Source: Ectothiorhodospira marina (GTDB taxonomy: Bacteria; Pseudomonadota; Gammaproteobacteria; Ectothiorhodospirales; Ectothiorhodospiraceae). From it: DNA of 45,869 nucleotides. The position numbers and the translations under genes were made by a program. This document shows, piece after piece, positions 24,846 through 33,511 of this stretch. Numbering within the stretch: the first letter of the stretch is position 1; every line of letters begins with the position of its first letter. The notes beneath the pieces were generated by a model that searched no databases, was not told where the DNA came from, and saw only the letters and a program-made list of their open reading frames with translations. The stretch is taken from the NCBI RefSeq assembly GCF_900109495.1, contig NZ_FOAA01000021.1, positions 1-45,869 of the forward strand, written 5' to 3'.

Positions 24846-25061
24846 ATGCCTCATGTACGAGTAAAAGAGAACGAACCCTTCGAGGTGGCCCTGCGCCGCT
24901 TCAAGCGCACCTGCGAAAAGGCCGGTGTGCTGACGGAAGTCCGTCGCCGCGAGTTTTACGAAAAGCCGACCGAAGTGCGCAAGCGCAAGGCTGCTGCCGC
25001 GGTCAAGCGTCAGATGAAGCGTCTATCCAAGGAAATTGGTCGTCGCGAGCGCCTGTACTAA
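24846..25061 (+). CDS. rpsU: 30S ribosomal protein bS21
   Basis: Small-subunit protein near the anti-Shine-Dalgarno end of 16S rRNA. Its 71 residues, the same as E. coli, show the family pattern [20 protein letters not shown] and a very basic C-terminus ending RRERLY. No Shine-Dalgarno is visible before the ATG (only GGT about 14 bases upstream), notable because bS21 itself influences SD recognition. A GC hairpin follows. Confidence 0.98.
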   Translation: MPHVRVKENEPFEVALRRFKRTCEKAGVLTEVRRREFYEKPTEVRKRKAAAAVKRQMKRLSKEIGRRERLY

Positions 25062-25080
25062 GGCCATCCGCACAGATTCC

Positions 25081-25111
25081 AACCCCGCCCCCCAGTCACG
25101 GGGGCGGGGTT
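25081..25111 (+). terminator. GC-rich hairpin after rpsU
   Basis: AACCCCGCCCCC (25081-25092) and GGGGGCGGGGTT (25100-25111) pair perfectly around seven bases. No T-run follows, so termination may be partial and allow readthrough into yqeY. Confidence 0.55.
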
Positions 25112-25222
25112 CCATGACCCGGTCAATGCATCCCTCATAGGGCCTTGCCTCTGACCCTATCCCCGGTCGTGCGGTCGCCAACCGGCGGGCAGGTCGAGCA
25201 CCGGCCCCGGTAACCGACACCC

Positions 25223-25678
25223 ATGACCCAAACCGCCCCCCTCAAGACCCGCCTCAACGAAGACACCAAGGCTGCCATGCGCAGCGGCGACAAGGCCCGC
25301 CTGGGCACCCTGCGACTCATGCAGGCCGCCATCAAGCAACTGGAAGTGGACACCCGCAGCGACCTGGACGACACCCAGATTCTGGCCGCGCTGGACAAGA
25401 TGGTGAAGCAGCGCCGCGAATCCATCAGCCAGTACCAGAACGCCAACCGGGAAGACCTGGCCGCCAAGGAACAGGCCGAACTGGAGATCATCCAGGCCTA
25501 CCTGCCCCAACAACTCTCCGAAGACGAGATCCGCGACCACATCGAGGCCGCCATCTCCGAGACCGGCGCCGAATCCCCGCGCGACATGGGCAAGGTGATG
25601 GGGGTGCTCAAGCCCAAGCTGCAGGGGCGTGCGGACATGGGGGCCGTGAGTGGACTGGTGAAGGCAAGATTGTCCTGA
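25223..25678 (+). CDS. yqeY: GatB/YqeY domain protein
   Basis: The 151-codon gene encodes the stand-alone YqeY domain, homologous to the tRNA-binding tail of GatB; its role outside amidotransferases is not settled. It has the usual KTRLNEDTKAAMRSGDK start, a helical middle (EIIQAYLPQQLSEDEI) and the end KPKLQGRADMGAVSGLVKAR. It follows rpsU as in many bacteria, but the expected dnaG-rpoD continuation is missing here; repeats and hemE follow. Confidence 0.93.
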   Translation: MTQTAPLKTRLNEDTKAAMRSGDKARLGTLRLMQAAIKQLEVDTRSDLDDTQILAALDKMVKQRRESISQYQNANREDLAAKEQAELEIIQAYLPQQLSEDEIRDHIEAAISETGAESPRDMGKVMGVLKPKLQGRADMGAVSGLVKARLS

Positions 25679-25692
25679 GCAACCTGCCCTCC

Positions 25693-25868
25693 GCCCCCTC
25701 ATCCCCAACCCTTCTCCCCAAAGGGGAGAAGGGAGCATACCCCCAACAAAGGGGGCAGCCCCCTTTCATAGCCCCTCTCCCGCCGAGGGAGAGGGGACAA
25801 GAATTGGCCACCCACGAAGGCGTGATTACGCCCCTCTCCCGCAGGCGGGAGAGGGGTTGGGGTGAGGG
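25693..25868. repeat. Three family B hairpins between yqeY and hemE
   Basis: CCCCTCATCCCCAACCCTTC with TCCCCAAAGGGGAGAAGGG (to about 25733), CCCCTCTCCCGCCGAGGGAG (about 25769-25795), and CCCCTCTCCCGCAGGCGGGA with GAGGGGTTGGGGTGAGGG (about 25831-25868). The space to 25940 holds nothing else apart from the hemE promoter region. Confidence 0.88.
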
Positions 25869-25940
25869 CCGGAAACCACCCCGCTTGACCCAGATCGTCA
25901 TTCCACCCCGCATCCATATACTCATGCAGCCAACCCTTCG

Positions 25941-25946
25941 TATAAT
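25941..25946 (+). promoter_or_regulatory. Predicted -10 box of hemE
   Basis: TATAAT stands 31 bases before the ATG of hemE. No good -35 is found at 16-18 bases. GGAGG at 25949 is too far from the start to act as its ribosome-binding site. Confidence 0.4.
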
Positions 25947-25977
25947 CGGAGGTTTAACCCCACTGCACTGAGAACTC

Positions 25978-27042
25978 ATGAGCCAACTGAAAAACGATCG
26001 CTTCCTCCGGGCCCTGATGCGCCAACCGGTGGACACCACCCCCGTCTGGATCATGCGCCAGGCTGGCCGGTACCTGCCGGAATACCGCGAAACCCGCGCC
26101 CGCGCCGGTAGCTTCATGGACCTGTGCCAAAACCCGGAGCTGGCCTGCGAAGTCACCATGCAGCCGCTGGATCGCTTCCCCCTGGATGCCGCCATCCTGT
26201 TCTCCGACATCCTCACCATCCCCGACGCCATGGGGCTGGGCCTGTACTTCGCTGAGGGCGAAGGCCCGCGCTTCGAGCGCCCGGTGCAGGACGCCAAGGC
26301 CATCCGCGCCCTGGGCGTGCCCGACCCGGAAGACAAGCTGCGCTATGTGATGGACGCCGTACGCCTGATCCGCAAGGAACTGGACGGTCGCGTGCCGCTC
26401 ATCGGCTTCTCCGGCAGCCCCTGGACCCTGGCCACCTACATGGTGGAAGGCAGCTCCTCCAAGGACTTCGCCCTCCTCAAGGGCATGATGTTCGATGACC
26501 CGGACACCCTGCACCACCTGCTGGGCGTGCTGGCCGACACCGTCATCGCCTACCTGAACGCCCAGATTGCCGCTGGCGCCCAGGCCGTGATGGTCTTCGA
26601 TACCTGGGGCGGCGCCCTCAGCCCCGAGAACTATCGCAAGTTCTCCCTGCAGTACATGCAGCGCATCGTCGACGGCCTGACCCGCGAAGCCGACGGCCGC
26701 CGCGTGCCCGTGGTGCTGTTCACCAAGGGCGGCGCCCAGTGGCTGGAAGACATGGCCGACACCGGCTGCGACGCCCTGGGCCTGGATTGGACAGTGGAAA
26801 TCAACGAAGCCCGCCAGCGCGTCGGCGACCGCGTGGCCTTGCAGGGCAACATGGACCCGTCCGTGCTGTATGCCTCCCCCGAAAAGGTCCGGGAAGAGAC
26901 CAAGAAGATCCTGGCCGGCTTCGGCAAGGGCAGCGGCCACGTGTTCAACCTGGGCCACGGCATCCATCCGAAGATCAATCCCGAGCATGTTGCCGCCATG
27001 GTGGAAACGGTGCATGAGGAAGGTCGGAAGTACCACGACTGA
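25978..27042 (+). CDS. hemE: Uroporphyrinogen decarboxylase HemE
   Basis: Removes four carboxyl groups from uroporphyrinogen III to give coproporphyrinogen III in heme (and bacteriochlorophyll, if made) synthesis. The 354 residues equal the E. coli length. Both family signatures are present: [18 protein letters not shown] near residue 22 and the segment around [10 protein letters not shown]. The conserved Asp of [10 protein letters not shown] is also present. The start ATG has only GAGAA close upstream. Confidence 0.98.
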   Translation: MSQLKNDRFLRALMRQPVDTTPVWIMRQAGRYLPEYRETRARAGSFMDLCQNPELACEVTMQPLDRFPLDAAILFSDILTIPDAMGLGLYFAEGEGPRFERPVQDAKAIRALGVPDPEDKLRYVMDAVRLIRKELDGRVPLIGFSGSPWTLATYMVEGSSSKDFALLKGMMFDDPDTLHHLLGVLADTVIAYLNAQIAAGAQAVMVFDTWGGALSPENYRKFSLQYMQRIVDGLTREADGRRVPVVLFTKGGAQWLEDMADTGCDALGLDWTVEINEARQRVGDRVALQGNMDPSVLYASPEKVREETKKILAGFGKGSGHVFNLGHGIHPKINPEHVAAMVETVHEEGRKYHD

Positions 27043-27067
27043 GGCTTGATGGTTGAACGTTTGGGGC

Positions 27068-27128
27068 AGGGGCACCGCAAGCTCCGGCCGGGCGCTTCTC
27101 GAAGCGCCCCTACGGGTGTGGAGCCCCT
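27068..27128. repeat. 61-bp repeat, copy 1 (with perfect GGGCGCTTC hairpin)
   Basis: AGGGGCACCGCAAGCTCCGG begins the unit and GGTGTGGAGCCCCT ends it. Inside, GGGCGCTTC-TC-GAAGCGCCC forms a perfect hairpin. Copy 2 at 27261-27321 differs at one base (TACGGG versus TACAGG). Confidence 0.9.
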
Positions 27129-27151
27129 CCCAAACCACCAAGGGTCGTCCA

Positions 27152-27217
27152 CAAACCACGACCCCGTACGGATTATTCGCAAACCACGACCCCGTACGGG
27201 TCGTTCGCGAACGACCC
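27152..27217. repeat. 28-bp-spaced repeats and a 20-bp perfect palindrome
   Basis: CAAACCACGACCCCGTACGG occurs at 27152-27171 and again at 27180-27199, both followed by sequence rich in TTCGC. GGGTCGTTCGCGAACGACCC (27198-27217) is a perfect 20-base palindrome. It lies between the two 61-bp repeats, so the whole 27068-27321 segment is repeat-structured and contains no gene. Confidence 0.85.
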
Positions 27218-27260
27218 GCGCGGCGGCCCCGATCTAGCCACCAGCCCCAAAACCGCACCG

Positions 27261-27321
27261 AGGGGCACCGCAAGCTCCGGCCGGGCGCTTCTCGAAGCGC
27301 CCCTACAGGTGTGGAGCCCCT
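27261..27321. repeat. 61-bp repeat, copy 2 (reaches into the next stop codon)
   Basis: Second copy of the 27068 unit. Its last bases (CCCCT) overlap the stop codon of the minus-strand gene ending at 27320, so insertion of this repeat may have set that gene's present C-terminus. Confidence 0.9.
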
Positions 27322-27913
27322 ACTCCGTTAGCAACCGCTCCACCTCCCTCACCCCTGCCCGCCGCATGGGACGCCCATCCACCGGGCTCGGTGGCGGCTG
27401 TCGGATGCCATCCACCGGGAACACCACCGCATCCACATCCACCCCCTCGGCACCAAACTCGATACACGGGTAAAACACATGCCCCTGCGCGCCCCGCAAA
27501 CGCCGCTCGTCACTGCGCCAGGTCACCCCCCGATCCTGCAGATAGAAGATCACCTCCTCCACGCTGTCGGCGAACACATGCAGCGTGAGCTCATCCCGCC
27601 CATTCACGATCCCCGCCAGCACCGGACCCACCAGACGCGGGTTGAATGGCTCCAGCAATTGCATGGCCTGCACCGCCATCCGCCGCAGGTGCGTGAGCCG
27701 CTGCCGGGATTCGTCATCCTCGAATAACCGCTGACGCTCAAACACCGCTTCCTCGATCTCGGTGTTGCGCGGCAGGTTGCGGGTTTGACCCGCCCCCAGC
27801 CGATCGGCTGCCTTGCGCTTGGCCAGACGGTAATCCACCACACCCTCATCCAGGATGATGCGCGCAGCCTCTTCGGCGATCATCTGCCGTACACGGACGT
27901 CATTGATGGACAT
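27320..27913 (-). CDS. Conserved protein of unknown function
   Basis: A 197-residue soluble protein from the ATG at 27913, which has AGGAGG 7 bases upstream. A longer open frame to 28087 only translates family B repeats and is rejected. The N-terminus is helical and charged (INDVRVRQMIAEEAARIILD; LAKRKAADRLG). The middle segment RLVGPVLAGIVNGRDELTLH VFADS faintly recalls a nucleotidyltransferase-like strand-loop, but the usual GS and DxD residues are absent. The C-terminus has HVFYPCIEFGAEGVDVDAVV and SPVDGRPMRRA. It looks like a family of conserved gammaproteobacterial hypothetical proteins; I cannot name a function. It shares orientation with mrcA upstream. Confidence 0.8.
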   Translation of the reverse strand: MSINDVRVRQMIAEEAARIILDEGVVDYRLAKRKAADRLGAGQTRNLPRNTEIEEAVFERQRLFEDDESRQRLTHLRRMAVQAMQLLEPFNPRLVGPVLAGIVNGRDELTLHVFADSVEEVIFYLQDRGVTWRSDERRLRGAQGHVFYPCIEFGAEGVDVDAVVFPVDGIRQPPPSPVDGRPMRRAGVREVERLLTE

Positions 27914-27945
27914 GGAAGGCCTCCTGGATTCGGTGAAGAACAGGC

Positions 27946-28068
27946 CCTCACCCCAACCCCTCTCCCGCCAGCGGGAGAGGGGTCCTGACAAGGGGACAGC
28001 CCCCTTTACTCCCTCCCTTCTCCCCCCAGGGGAGAAGGGCCGGGGATGAGGGGAAAGCGGCGGGCACC
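27946..28068. repeat. Family B hairpin pair between mrcA and the unknown gene
   Basis: CCCTCACCCCAACCCCTCTC with CCGCCAGCGGGAGAGGGG (about 27948-27985), then CCTTCTCCCCCCAGGGGAGA with AGGGCCGGGGATGAGGGG (about 28016-28053), and the tag AAAGCGGCGGGCAC. AAGGGGACAGCCCCCTTT lies between them. The block ends 16 bases before the mrcA stop. Confidence 0.88.
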
Positions 28069-28083
28069 CACCCACAACCCACC

Positions 28084-30522
28084 TCAAAAAATCTGATCCG
28101 GCGTCACATCGCCCCGACTCGGCCCGGAACGCTCATCCGCCCCCAGATCAGGCAACTGATCCTGGGTGAAGGTTTCAAAGATCGCCTGCTGCGTGCGATG
28201 GGTCACCCGCTTTCCTGTCTCCGCGTCGATCCGTACCGTGACCATGCCCCGCGGTTCCTTCGGCAGGCGCTCCGGGCGCCCTTCCAGGGCCTTGCCCATG
28301 AAATCCACCCACACCGGCAGGGCCAACGAACCTCCCGTCTCCCGACGACCCAAGGTGGAATAGTCATCAAACCCCACCCATACCGACGCCACCAGGTCCC
28401 CATTGAAGCCACTGAACCAGGCATCCCGCAGGTCATTGGTGGTACCTGTCTTGCCCGCCAGATCATCCCGACCCAGGGCCTTGGCCCGGCGACCGGTGCC
28501 GCTGGCGATCACCTCCTGCAGCATACTCACCATCTGATAGGCATTGGTGGCCGGCAGCGTGCGCTCGGCCGGCACGAACCGAGGCGCATCGGGAGCCGAC
28601 CCATCCAGGGCGGCCCCCTCCACCGCCACCAAGTCGCCATCCGGGTGCGCCGGCACCTGACAAGGCGGCGAGCACACCCGGCGCGGTACCGTACGATACA
28701 CCACCTCCCCATACGGGCCTTCTATCCGGTCCAGAAACCACGGATCCACTCGATACCCGCCATTGGCAAACACCGCATAGCCCCGGGTCAGCTCCAGCGG
28801 CGTCACCGACCCACTACCCAGCGCCAGGGATAACCCCGACGGATGCCGTGAACGGTCAAAACCGAAGCGCTCAATGAACGCCAGCGTGGGCTCCACACCC
28901 ACCTCATCCAGCAAGCGAATGGACACCAGATTGCGGGAGTGGGCCAGGGCCTCCCGCAACCGGGTAGGCCCATAGAAACGGCCACTGTAGTTCCGCGGTC
29001 GCCAATCCCCCTCCAGGGACAGATCCTCCACCACCACCGGCGCATCATTGAATATCGAGGCCGGTGAAAAGCCATGAGCCAGACCCGCTGAATAAATGAA
29101 TGGCTTGAAGGCTGACCCCGGCTGACGCTCGGCCCGCATCACCCGATTGAAATTGCTGCGATAGAAATCGTACCCACCCACCAGAGCACGCACCGCCCCA
29201 TCCTCTGGATCCAGGGCCACGATGGACCCCTCCACCGCCGGCACCTGGGCCAGGACCCAGCCCCCACCCTCATCGCCCCGCATCACCCGGATCACATCCC
29301 CCGGGCTCACCACATCCGAGACCCGCTGCGGCGGGTTGCCCACTCGCGAAGCATCCCTGTAGGGGCGAGCCCATTCCATGGCCGCCAGATCCAGCTCGAT
29401 CGCCTCACCCTGCCCCATGTATACCGTGGCGGCCTGGTCACTCACCTCAGTGACCAAACCCGCCCAGAGCCCACCGCCGGCACGGGGGTGCCCGGCCAGC
29501 AGGCGATCCCGGGCCGCCTCATCCGCGTGATCATCCAGATCCACCTGGGCCTCCGGCCCCCGGTAACCATGACGTTGGTCATAGGCCATCAGCCCCTGCC
29601 GCAGGGCCAGATTGGCCTGCTCCTGCATGGCCCGGTCCACGGTGGTATAGACCCGGTACCCCTCGGTATAGGCCGATTCCCCATAACGGGCCACCATCTC
29701 CATGCGCACCATCTCGGCCACATGCCCGGCGCTCACCTCCACCTCGGCCGAGTGCAGCAGGGCGGTAATCGGCGCCTCCCGGGCAGCCTCGTAATCCTCA
29801 CTGGAGATAAAGCCCAGCTCATGCATGCGCCCCAGCACATAGTTGCGTCGTGCCATGGCCCGACGCGGATTGCTGATGGGATTGGCGGCGGAAGGCGCCT
29901 GCGGCAGGCCCGCGATCATCGCGATTTGCGGTAGCGTGAGCCCATCCAGACCCACGCCGTAGTAAACATGCGCCGCGGCCCCCACGCCGTAAGCACGCTG
30001 CCCCAGATAGATCTTGTTCAGGTAAAGCTGAAGGATTTCATCCTTGGACAACTCCCGCTCAATGCGCATGGCCAGGAAGATCTCCGTGATCTTGCGCGTA
30101 TAGGTCTTGTCCCGCTCGAGGAAAAAATTGCGCGCCACCTGCATGGTGATGGTACTGCCACCCTGCGTCTTTTCGCCGGTGGTGACCAGATTCACCGCCG
30201 CCCGGGTGAGCCCGACGACATCCACGCCCGGATGCACCTCGAAACGCTCATCCTCGGCCGCCAGAAAGGCCAGGCGCATGAGCTCCGGCACCTCTTCCAC
30301 TGTCACTGGCTCGCGGCGTTGTTCGCCGTATTCGGCCATCAGCTCGCCATCGCGGGTGAACACCCGCAGCGGCACCTGCAAGTGCACCTCCCGCAGCGTG
30401 TCCACCTCCGGCATCTGGGGTGCCACATAAAGATAGGCGCCCACCACCGCAACCACCCCCAGGGTGAGCGCAGCCAGGGCGGCGGAAACAAGAACACGCA
30501 GGGATACAAGGAAAAATTTCAT
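28084..30522 (-). CDS. mrcA: Penicillin-binding protein 1A (bifunctional class A PBP)
   Basis: Inner-membrane enzyme that polymerises and crosslinks peptidoglycan. The 812 residues have a short cytoplasmic start, a membrane helix (LAALTLGVVAVVGAYLYVA), the GT51 glycosyltransferase domain (EDERF with Glu90; GGSTITMQVARN), an OB-like insert, and the transpeptidase domain with Ser470 in GSAFKP, the SHSRN motif and KTGTTND. A leading TTG codon in frame is ignored in favour of the ATG at 30522. It is divergent from pilM, the conserved mrcA-pilMNOPQ arrangement of gammaproteobacteria. Confidence 0.97.
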   Translation of the reverse strand: MKFFLVSLRVLVSAALAALTLGVVAVVGAYLYVAPQMPEVDTLREVHLQVPLRVFTRDGELMAEYGEQRREPVTVEEVPELMRLAFLAAEDERFEVHPGVDVVGLTRAAVNLVTTGEKTQGGSTITMQVARNFFLERDKTYTRKITEIFLAMRIERELSKDEILQLYLNKIYLGQRAYGVGAAAHVYYGVGLDGLTLPQIAMIAGLPQAPSAANPISNPRRAMARRNYVLGRMHELGFISSEDYEAAREAPITALLHSAEVEVSAGHVAEMVRMEMVARYGESAYTEGYRVYTTVDRAMQEQANLALRQGLMAYDQRHGYRGPEAQVDLDDHADEAARDRLLAGHPRAGGGLWAGLVTEVSDQAATVYMGQGEAIELDLAAMEWARPYRDASRVGNPPQRVSDVVSPGDVIRVMRGDEGGGWVLAQVPAVEGSIVALDPEDGAVRALVGGYDFYRSNFNRVMRAERQPGSAFKPFIYSAGLAHGFSPASIFNDAPVVVEDLSLEGDWRPRNYSGRFYGPTRLREALAHSRNLVSIRLLDEVGVEPTLAFIERFGFDRSRHPSGLSLALGSGSVTPLELTRGYAVFANGGYRVDPWFLDRIEGPYGEVVYRTVPRRVCSPPCQVPAHPDGDLVAVEGAALDGSAPDAPRFVPAERTLPATNAYQMVSMLQEVIASGTGRRAKALGRDDLAGKTGTTNDLRDAWFSGFNGDLVASVWVGFDDYSTLGRRETGGSLALPVWVDFMGKALEGRPERLPKEPRGMVTVRIDAETGKRVTHRTQQAIFETFTQDQLPDLGADERSGPSRGDVTPDQIF

Positions 30523-30640
30523 CAAAAAAGTCCGTCATTTGGAATCGGACGGCAGGTCATCCGCCTAAAACCACCGCCCCTCGGGCACTTACCGACAGGG
30601 GGCCTGTTTTGCAGAAGACTACGGTAGTAATTACCGGGAG

Positions 30641-30670
30641 TTGGGACTAGTATTTGGTAAAAAATATAAG
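30641..30670 (+). promoter_or_regulatory. Predicted sigma-70 promoter of pilMNOPQ
   Basis: TTGGGA (30641-30646), 18 bases, TATAAG (30665-30670). Just upstream CGGTA-GTAAT-TACCG (30622-30636) is a short dyad that could bind a regulator. Start would be near 30677, 33 bases before pilM. Confidence 0.45.
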
Positions 30671-30709
30671 CTACCCAACCCTCGAGCCGCAATGAGATAA
30701 GGGGTTACC

Positions 30710-31771
30710 GTGTTAGGACTCGGCCGCAAAACCCCCGCGCTGATAGGCATCGACATCAGCTCCACCTCCGTCAAACTGGTGGAACTGGCGGGCTCTCCCG
30801 GCAAGCTCCGGGTGGAAGCCTACGCCGTGGAACCACTTCCCGGCAGCGCGGTGGTGGAAAAGAACATACAGGAAGTGGAGGCCGTAGGCGAAGCCATCCG
30901 CAAGGCCTACAAGCGCACCGGCAGCAAGACGCGCTTCTGCGCGCTGGCCGTGCCCTCCTCCGCCGTGATCACCAAAACCATCAACATGCCGGCCAACCTC
31001 AAACCGGACGAGCTGGAAGGTCAGATCCAGATCGAGGCCGATCAGTACATCCCCTACGCCCTGGAAGAAGTGAACCTGGACTTCGAGGTGGTCGGCCCCA
31101 CCCCCAAGAATCCCGAGACCGTTGAGGTGCTGCTTTCCGCCTCCCGCCGGGAGAACGTGGACATGCGCGTGGCCGCCGCCGAGATCGGCGGCCTCACCCC
31201 CAAGGTCATGGACGTGGAAGCCTACGCCATCGAGCACAGTTACCCGCTGGTCACCGAACAGCTTCCCGACCTGGACACGGAGCTCCCCGTGGCCGTGGTG
31301 GACGTGGGCGCCACCATGACCTCCATCAACATCTTTTTGCACAACCACCTGATTTACACCCGCGAGCAGTCCTTCGGGGGCAAGCAACACACCGAGGAGA
31401 TCATGCGCCGCTACGGCCTCTCCTACGAAGAGGCCGGTCAGGCCAAGAAAGAAGGCGGCCTGCCCGACAATTACGTGCCCGAAATCCTCGAGCCCTTCAA
31501 GGAGACCATGGCACAGCAGGTAAACCGCTTCCTGCAATTCTTCTTTGCCGCCAGCCCCCATGATCAGGTCTCGCAGGTCATCCTGGCCGGCGGTTGCGCG
31601 GCCATCCCCGGCGTGGACGAACTCATTGAGAGCCGGCTGAACACCCCCACCAGCATCGCCAACCCCTTCGGCCGCATGGCGCTGCACACCCGCATCAATC
31701 CGCAACGCCTGGGCAACGACGCCCCCGCCCTCATGATCGCCGCCGGGCTCGCCTTGAGGAGCTTCGACTGA
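30710..31771 (+). CDS. pilM: Type IV pilus assembly protein PilM
   Basis: Actin-like cytoplasmic ring protein of the type IVa pilus machine that binds the N-terminus of PilN. The 353 residues show the actin/FtsA fold motifs: IGIDISSTSVKLVEL, AVVDVGATMTSINIF and VILAGGCAAIPGV. The start is GTG with AAGGGG five bases upstream. It begins a tight operon with pilNOPQ; its TGA overlaps the pilN ATG by one base. Confidence 0.96.
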   Translation: MLGLGRKTPALIGIDISSTSVKLVELAGSPGKLRVEAYAVEPLPGSAVVEKNIQEVEAVGEAIRKAYKRTGSKTRFCALAVPSSAVITKTINMPANLKPDELEGQIQIEADQYIPYALEEVNLDFEVVGPTPKNPETVEVLLSASRRENVDMRVAAAEIGGLTPKVMDVEAYAIEHSYPLVTEQLPDLDTELPVAVVDVGATMTSINIFLHNHLIYTREQSFGGKQHTEEIMRRYGLSYEEAGQAKKEGGLPDNYVPEILEPFKETMAQQVNRFLQFFFAASPHDQVSQVILAGGCAAIPGVDELIESRLNTPTSIANPFGRMALHTRINPQRLGNDAPALMIAAGLALRSFD

Positions 31772-32343
31772 TGTCCCACATCAACCTACTCCCCTGGCGC
31801 GAGCAACGGCGCAAGGAGCAGCAAAAGGAATTCACCGTCCTCGCCGCCTTGGTGGGCCTGGGTTGCCTGATCGTCGTCTTCCTCACCCATGTGGCCATCA
31901 ACACCCAGATTCAGGCCCAGGAACAGCGCAACAGCTTCCTGCAGAACGAGATCCGCATCCTGGACCGCCAGATCCGCGAAATCCGGGACCTGGAATCCAC
32001 CCGCCAGGCCCTGCTCGATCGCATGGAAATCATCCAGGAACTCCAGGCCAGCCGCCCCCTGGCCGTGCGCCTGTTCGACGAACTGGTCAACACCCTGCCC
32101 CAGGGCACCTACCTCACCGGCATGACCCAGCGCGAGATGGCCCTGGAGATCACCGGCCGGGCCGAATCCAACGCCCGCGTGTCCGCCTTCATGCGTAACC
32201 TGGAAGGCTCCCCTTGGTTCAACGAACCGGTGCTGCAGGTGATCGAAACCCGCGACCAGGACGGCGTGCGCCTGAGCGACTTCCGCCTCACCGTGAGTCA
32301 GCGTGACCCGAACACGGACAATGACGAGGAGGCCTCGCAATGA
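31771..32343 (+). CDS. pilN: Type IV pilus assembly protein PilN
   Basis: Inner-membrane alignment-complex protein, 190 residues. It starts with the conserved HINLLPWRE peptide that inserts into PilM. One membrane helix (FTVLAALVGLGCLIVVFLTH) and a periplasmic coiled coil plus ferredoxin-like domain follow. It overlaps pilO by ATGA. Confidence 0.96.
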   Translation: MSHINLLPWREQRRKEQQKEFTVLAALVGLGCLIVVFLTHVAINTQIQAQEQRNSFLQNEIRILDRQIREIRDLESTRQALLDRMEIIQELQASRPLAVRLFDELVNTLPQGTYLTGMTQREMALEITGRAESNARVSAFMRNLEGSPWFNEPVLQVIETRDQDGVRLSDFRLTVSQRDPNTDNDEEASQ

Positions 32344-32951
32344 AACTGGGCAGCCTGGACCTCAAGGACCTCAACGAACTCAATAACGTCGACCTGAAAA
32401 CCGTCGGCAGCGCCCCCCTGGCGGTGCGCATCTTCCTGCTGGTGATCCTGGCCGCCGCCATCCTCGGCGTTGGCTACTGGTTCGACACCAAGAGCCAGTT
32501 GGAACGCCTGGAACGGACCCAGGCCCAGGAAAACCAACTGCGCCAACAGTTCGAGACCCGCCAGCGCCGCGCCGCCCTGCTGGACGACTACAAGGCCCAG
32601 CTGGAAGAGATGCAACGCAGCTTCGGCACCATGCTGCGGCAACTGCCCAGCCGCACCGAAATCCCCAACCTCCTGGTGGACGTCTCCCAGACCGGCCTCT
32701 CCGCCGGCCTGGAAATCGACCTGTTCCGCCCCGAGAATGAGCGCCGCCGCGGCTTTTATGCCGAAAAACCCATCCGGCTGCGCATGAAGGGCGATTACGA
32801 ACAGGTGGCCGAGTTCACCAGTGGTGTCGCCGCCCTGCCCCGGATCGTCACCCTCCACGACATCACGCTGCGCCCGGACGGGGAGACCTCACGGCTGACC
32901 ATGGAAGCCACCGCCAAGACCTACCGGTACCTGGATGATGTCGATGACTGA
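32340..32951 (+). CDS. pilO: Type IV pilus assembly protein PilO
   Basis: Partner of PilN in the alignment complex, 203 residues. It has a cytoplasmic start with LKDLNELNNVDLKTVGSAPL, one membrane helix (FLLVILAAAILGVGYWF), a periplasmic coiled coil and the core domain with LPSRTEIPNLLVDVSQTGLS. Its end overlaps pilP by 17 bases. Confidence 0.96.
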   Translation: MKLGSLDLKDLNELNNVDLKTVGSAPLAVRIFLLVILAAAILGVGYWFDTKSQLERLERTQAQENQLRQQFETRQRRAALLDDYKAQLEEMQRSFGTMLRQLPSRTEIPNLLVDVSQTGLSAGLEIDLFRPENERRRGFYAEKPIRLRMKGDYEQVAEFTSGVAALPRIVTLHDITLRPDGETSRLTMEATAKTYRYLDDVDD

Positions 32952-33492
32952 TCCCACACACTCTGCGCCCGGTCGCCTCATCGCCGCCCTGGCAGCCGCC
33001 CTGGCAGCCGCCCTGTTGATGGTCGGCTGCGGCGGCGACCTCTCCGACCTGGAACGCTACGCGGAGCGCATCAAGCAGCGCCCCGGCGGGGAAATCGAAC
33101 CCATCCCGGAAATCCCCCCGCAGGAGACCTTCACCTACCCCGGTCACGAGCGCGATCCCTTCGATTCATCCGTGATCGCCACCCGGGTGACCGAGGATGT
33201 GGGCCCGGAAAGCGATGTGACCATCGACCCGAACCGCCCCCCGGAATTCCTGGAACAATTCCCCCTGGACAGCCTGCGCATGGTCGGCACCATGGAGCAG
33301 GACGAGGTGCAATGGGCCCTGATCCGCACCCCTGAACGCAATATCCAGCGGGTGAAGGAAGGCAACTACATGGGCCAGAACCACGGGCGCATCGACCAGA
33401 TCACGGACACGCGCATCGAGATCACCGAGATCGTGCCCGACGGCTTCGGCGGCTATCAGGAGCGGGAAGGCTCCGTCGCGCTCACAGAATAA
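32935..33492 (+). CDS. pilP: Type IV pilus lipoprotein PilP
   Basis: Lipoprotein that joins PilNO to the secretin PilQ. It has up to 185 residues; ATGs at 32935, 32938 and 32944 are all possible and none has a strong ribosome-binding site. The signal peptide LIAALAAALAAALLMVGC ends in a lipobox with Met at -3, somewhat atypical. It is built from a 12-base repeat (GCCGCCCTGGCA). The linker contains FTYPGHERDPFD, the segment known to bind PilN/PilO, and the C-terminal beta domain carries QWALIRTPERNIQRVKEGNY. Confidence 0.94.
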   Translation: MMSMTDPTHSAPGRLIAALAAALAAALLMVGCGGDLSDLERYAERIKQRPGGEIEPIPEIPPQETFTYPGHERDPFDSSVIATRVTEDVGPESDVTIDPNRPPEFLEQFPLDSLRMVGTMEQDEVQWALIRTPERNIQRVKEGNYMGQNHGRIDQITDTRIEITEIVPDGFGGYQEREGSVALTE

Positions 33493-33511
33493 GGTAACGA
33501 GGACACACCCC

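Noticed and set aside
27914-28087. N-terminal extension of the unknown minus-strand gene through a repeat block
   Set aside because: The extension translates family B hairpins; a strong AGGAGG and ATG lie at 27913.
30639-30665. Sigma-54 promoter for pilMNOPQ
   Set aside because: There is no GG-N10-GC pair with the TGGC/TTGC context; the sigma-70 reading fits better.
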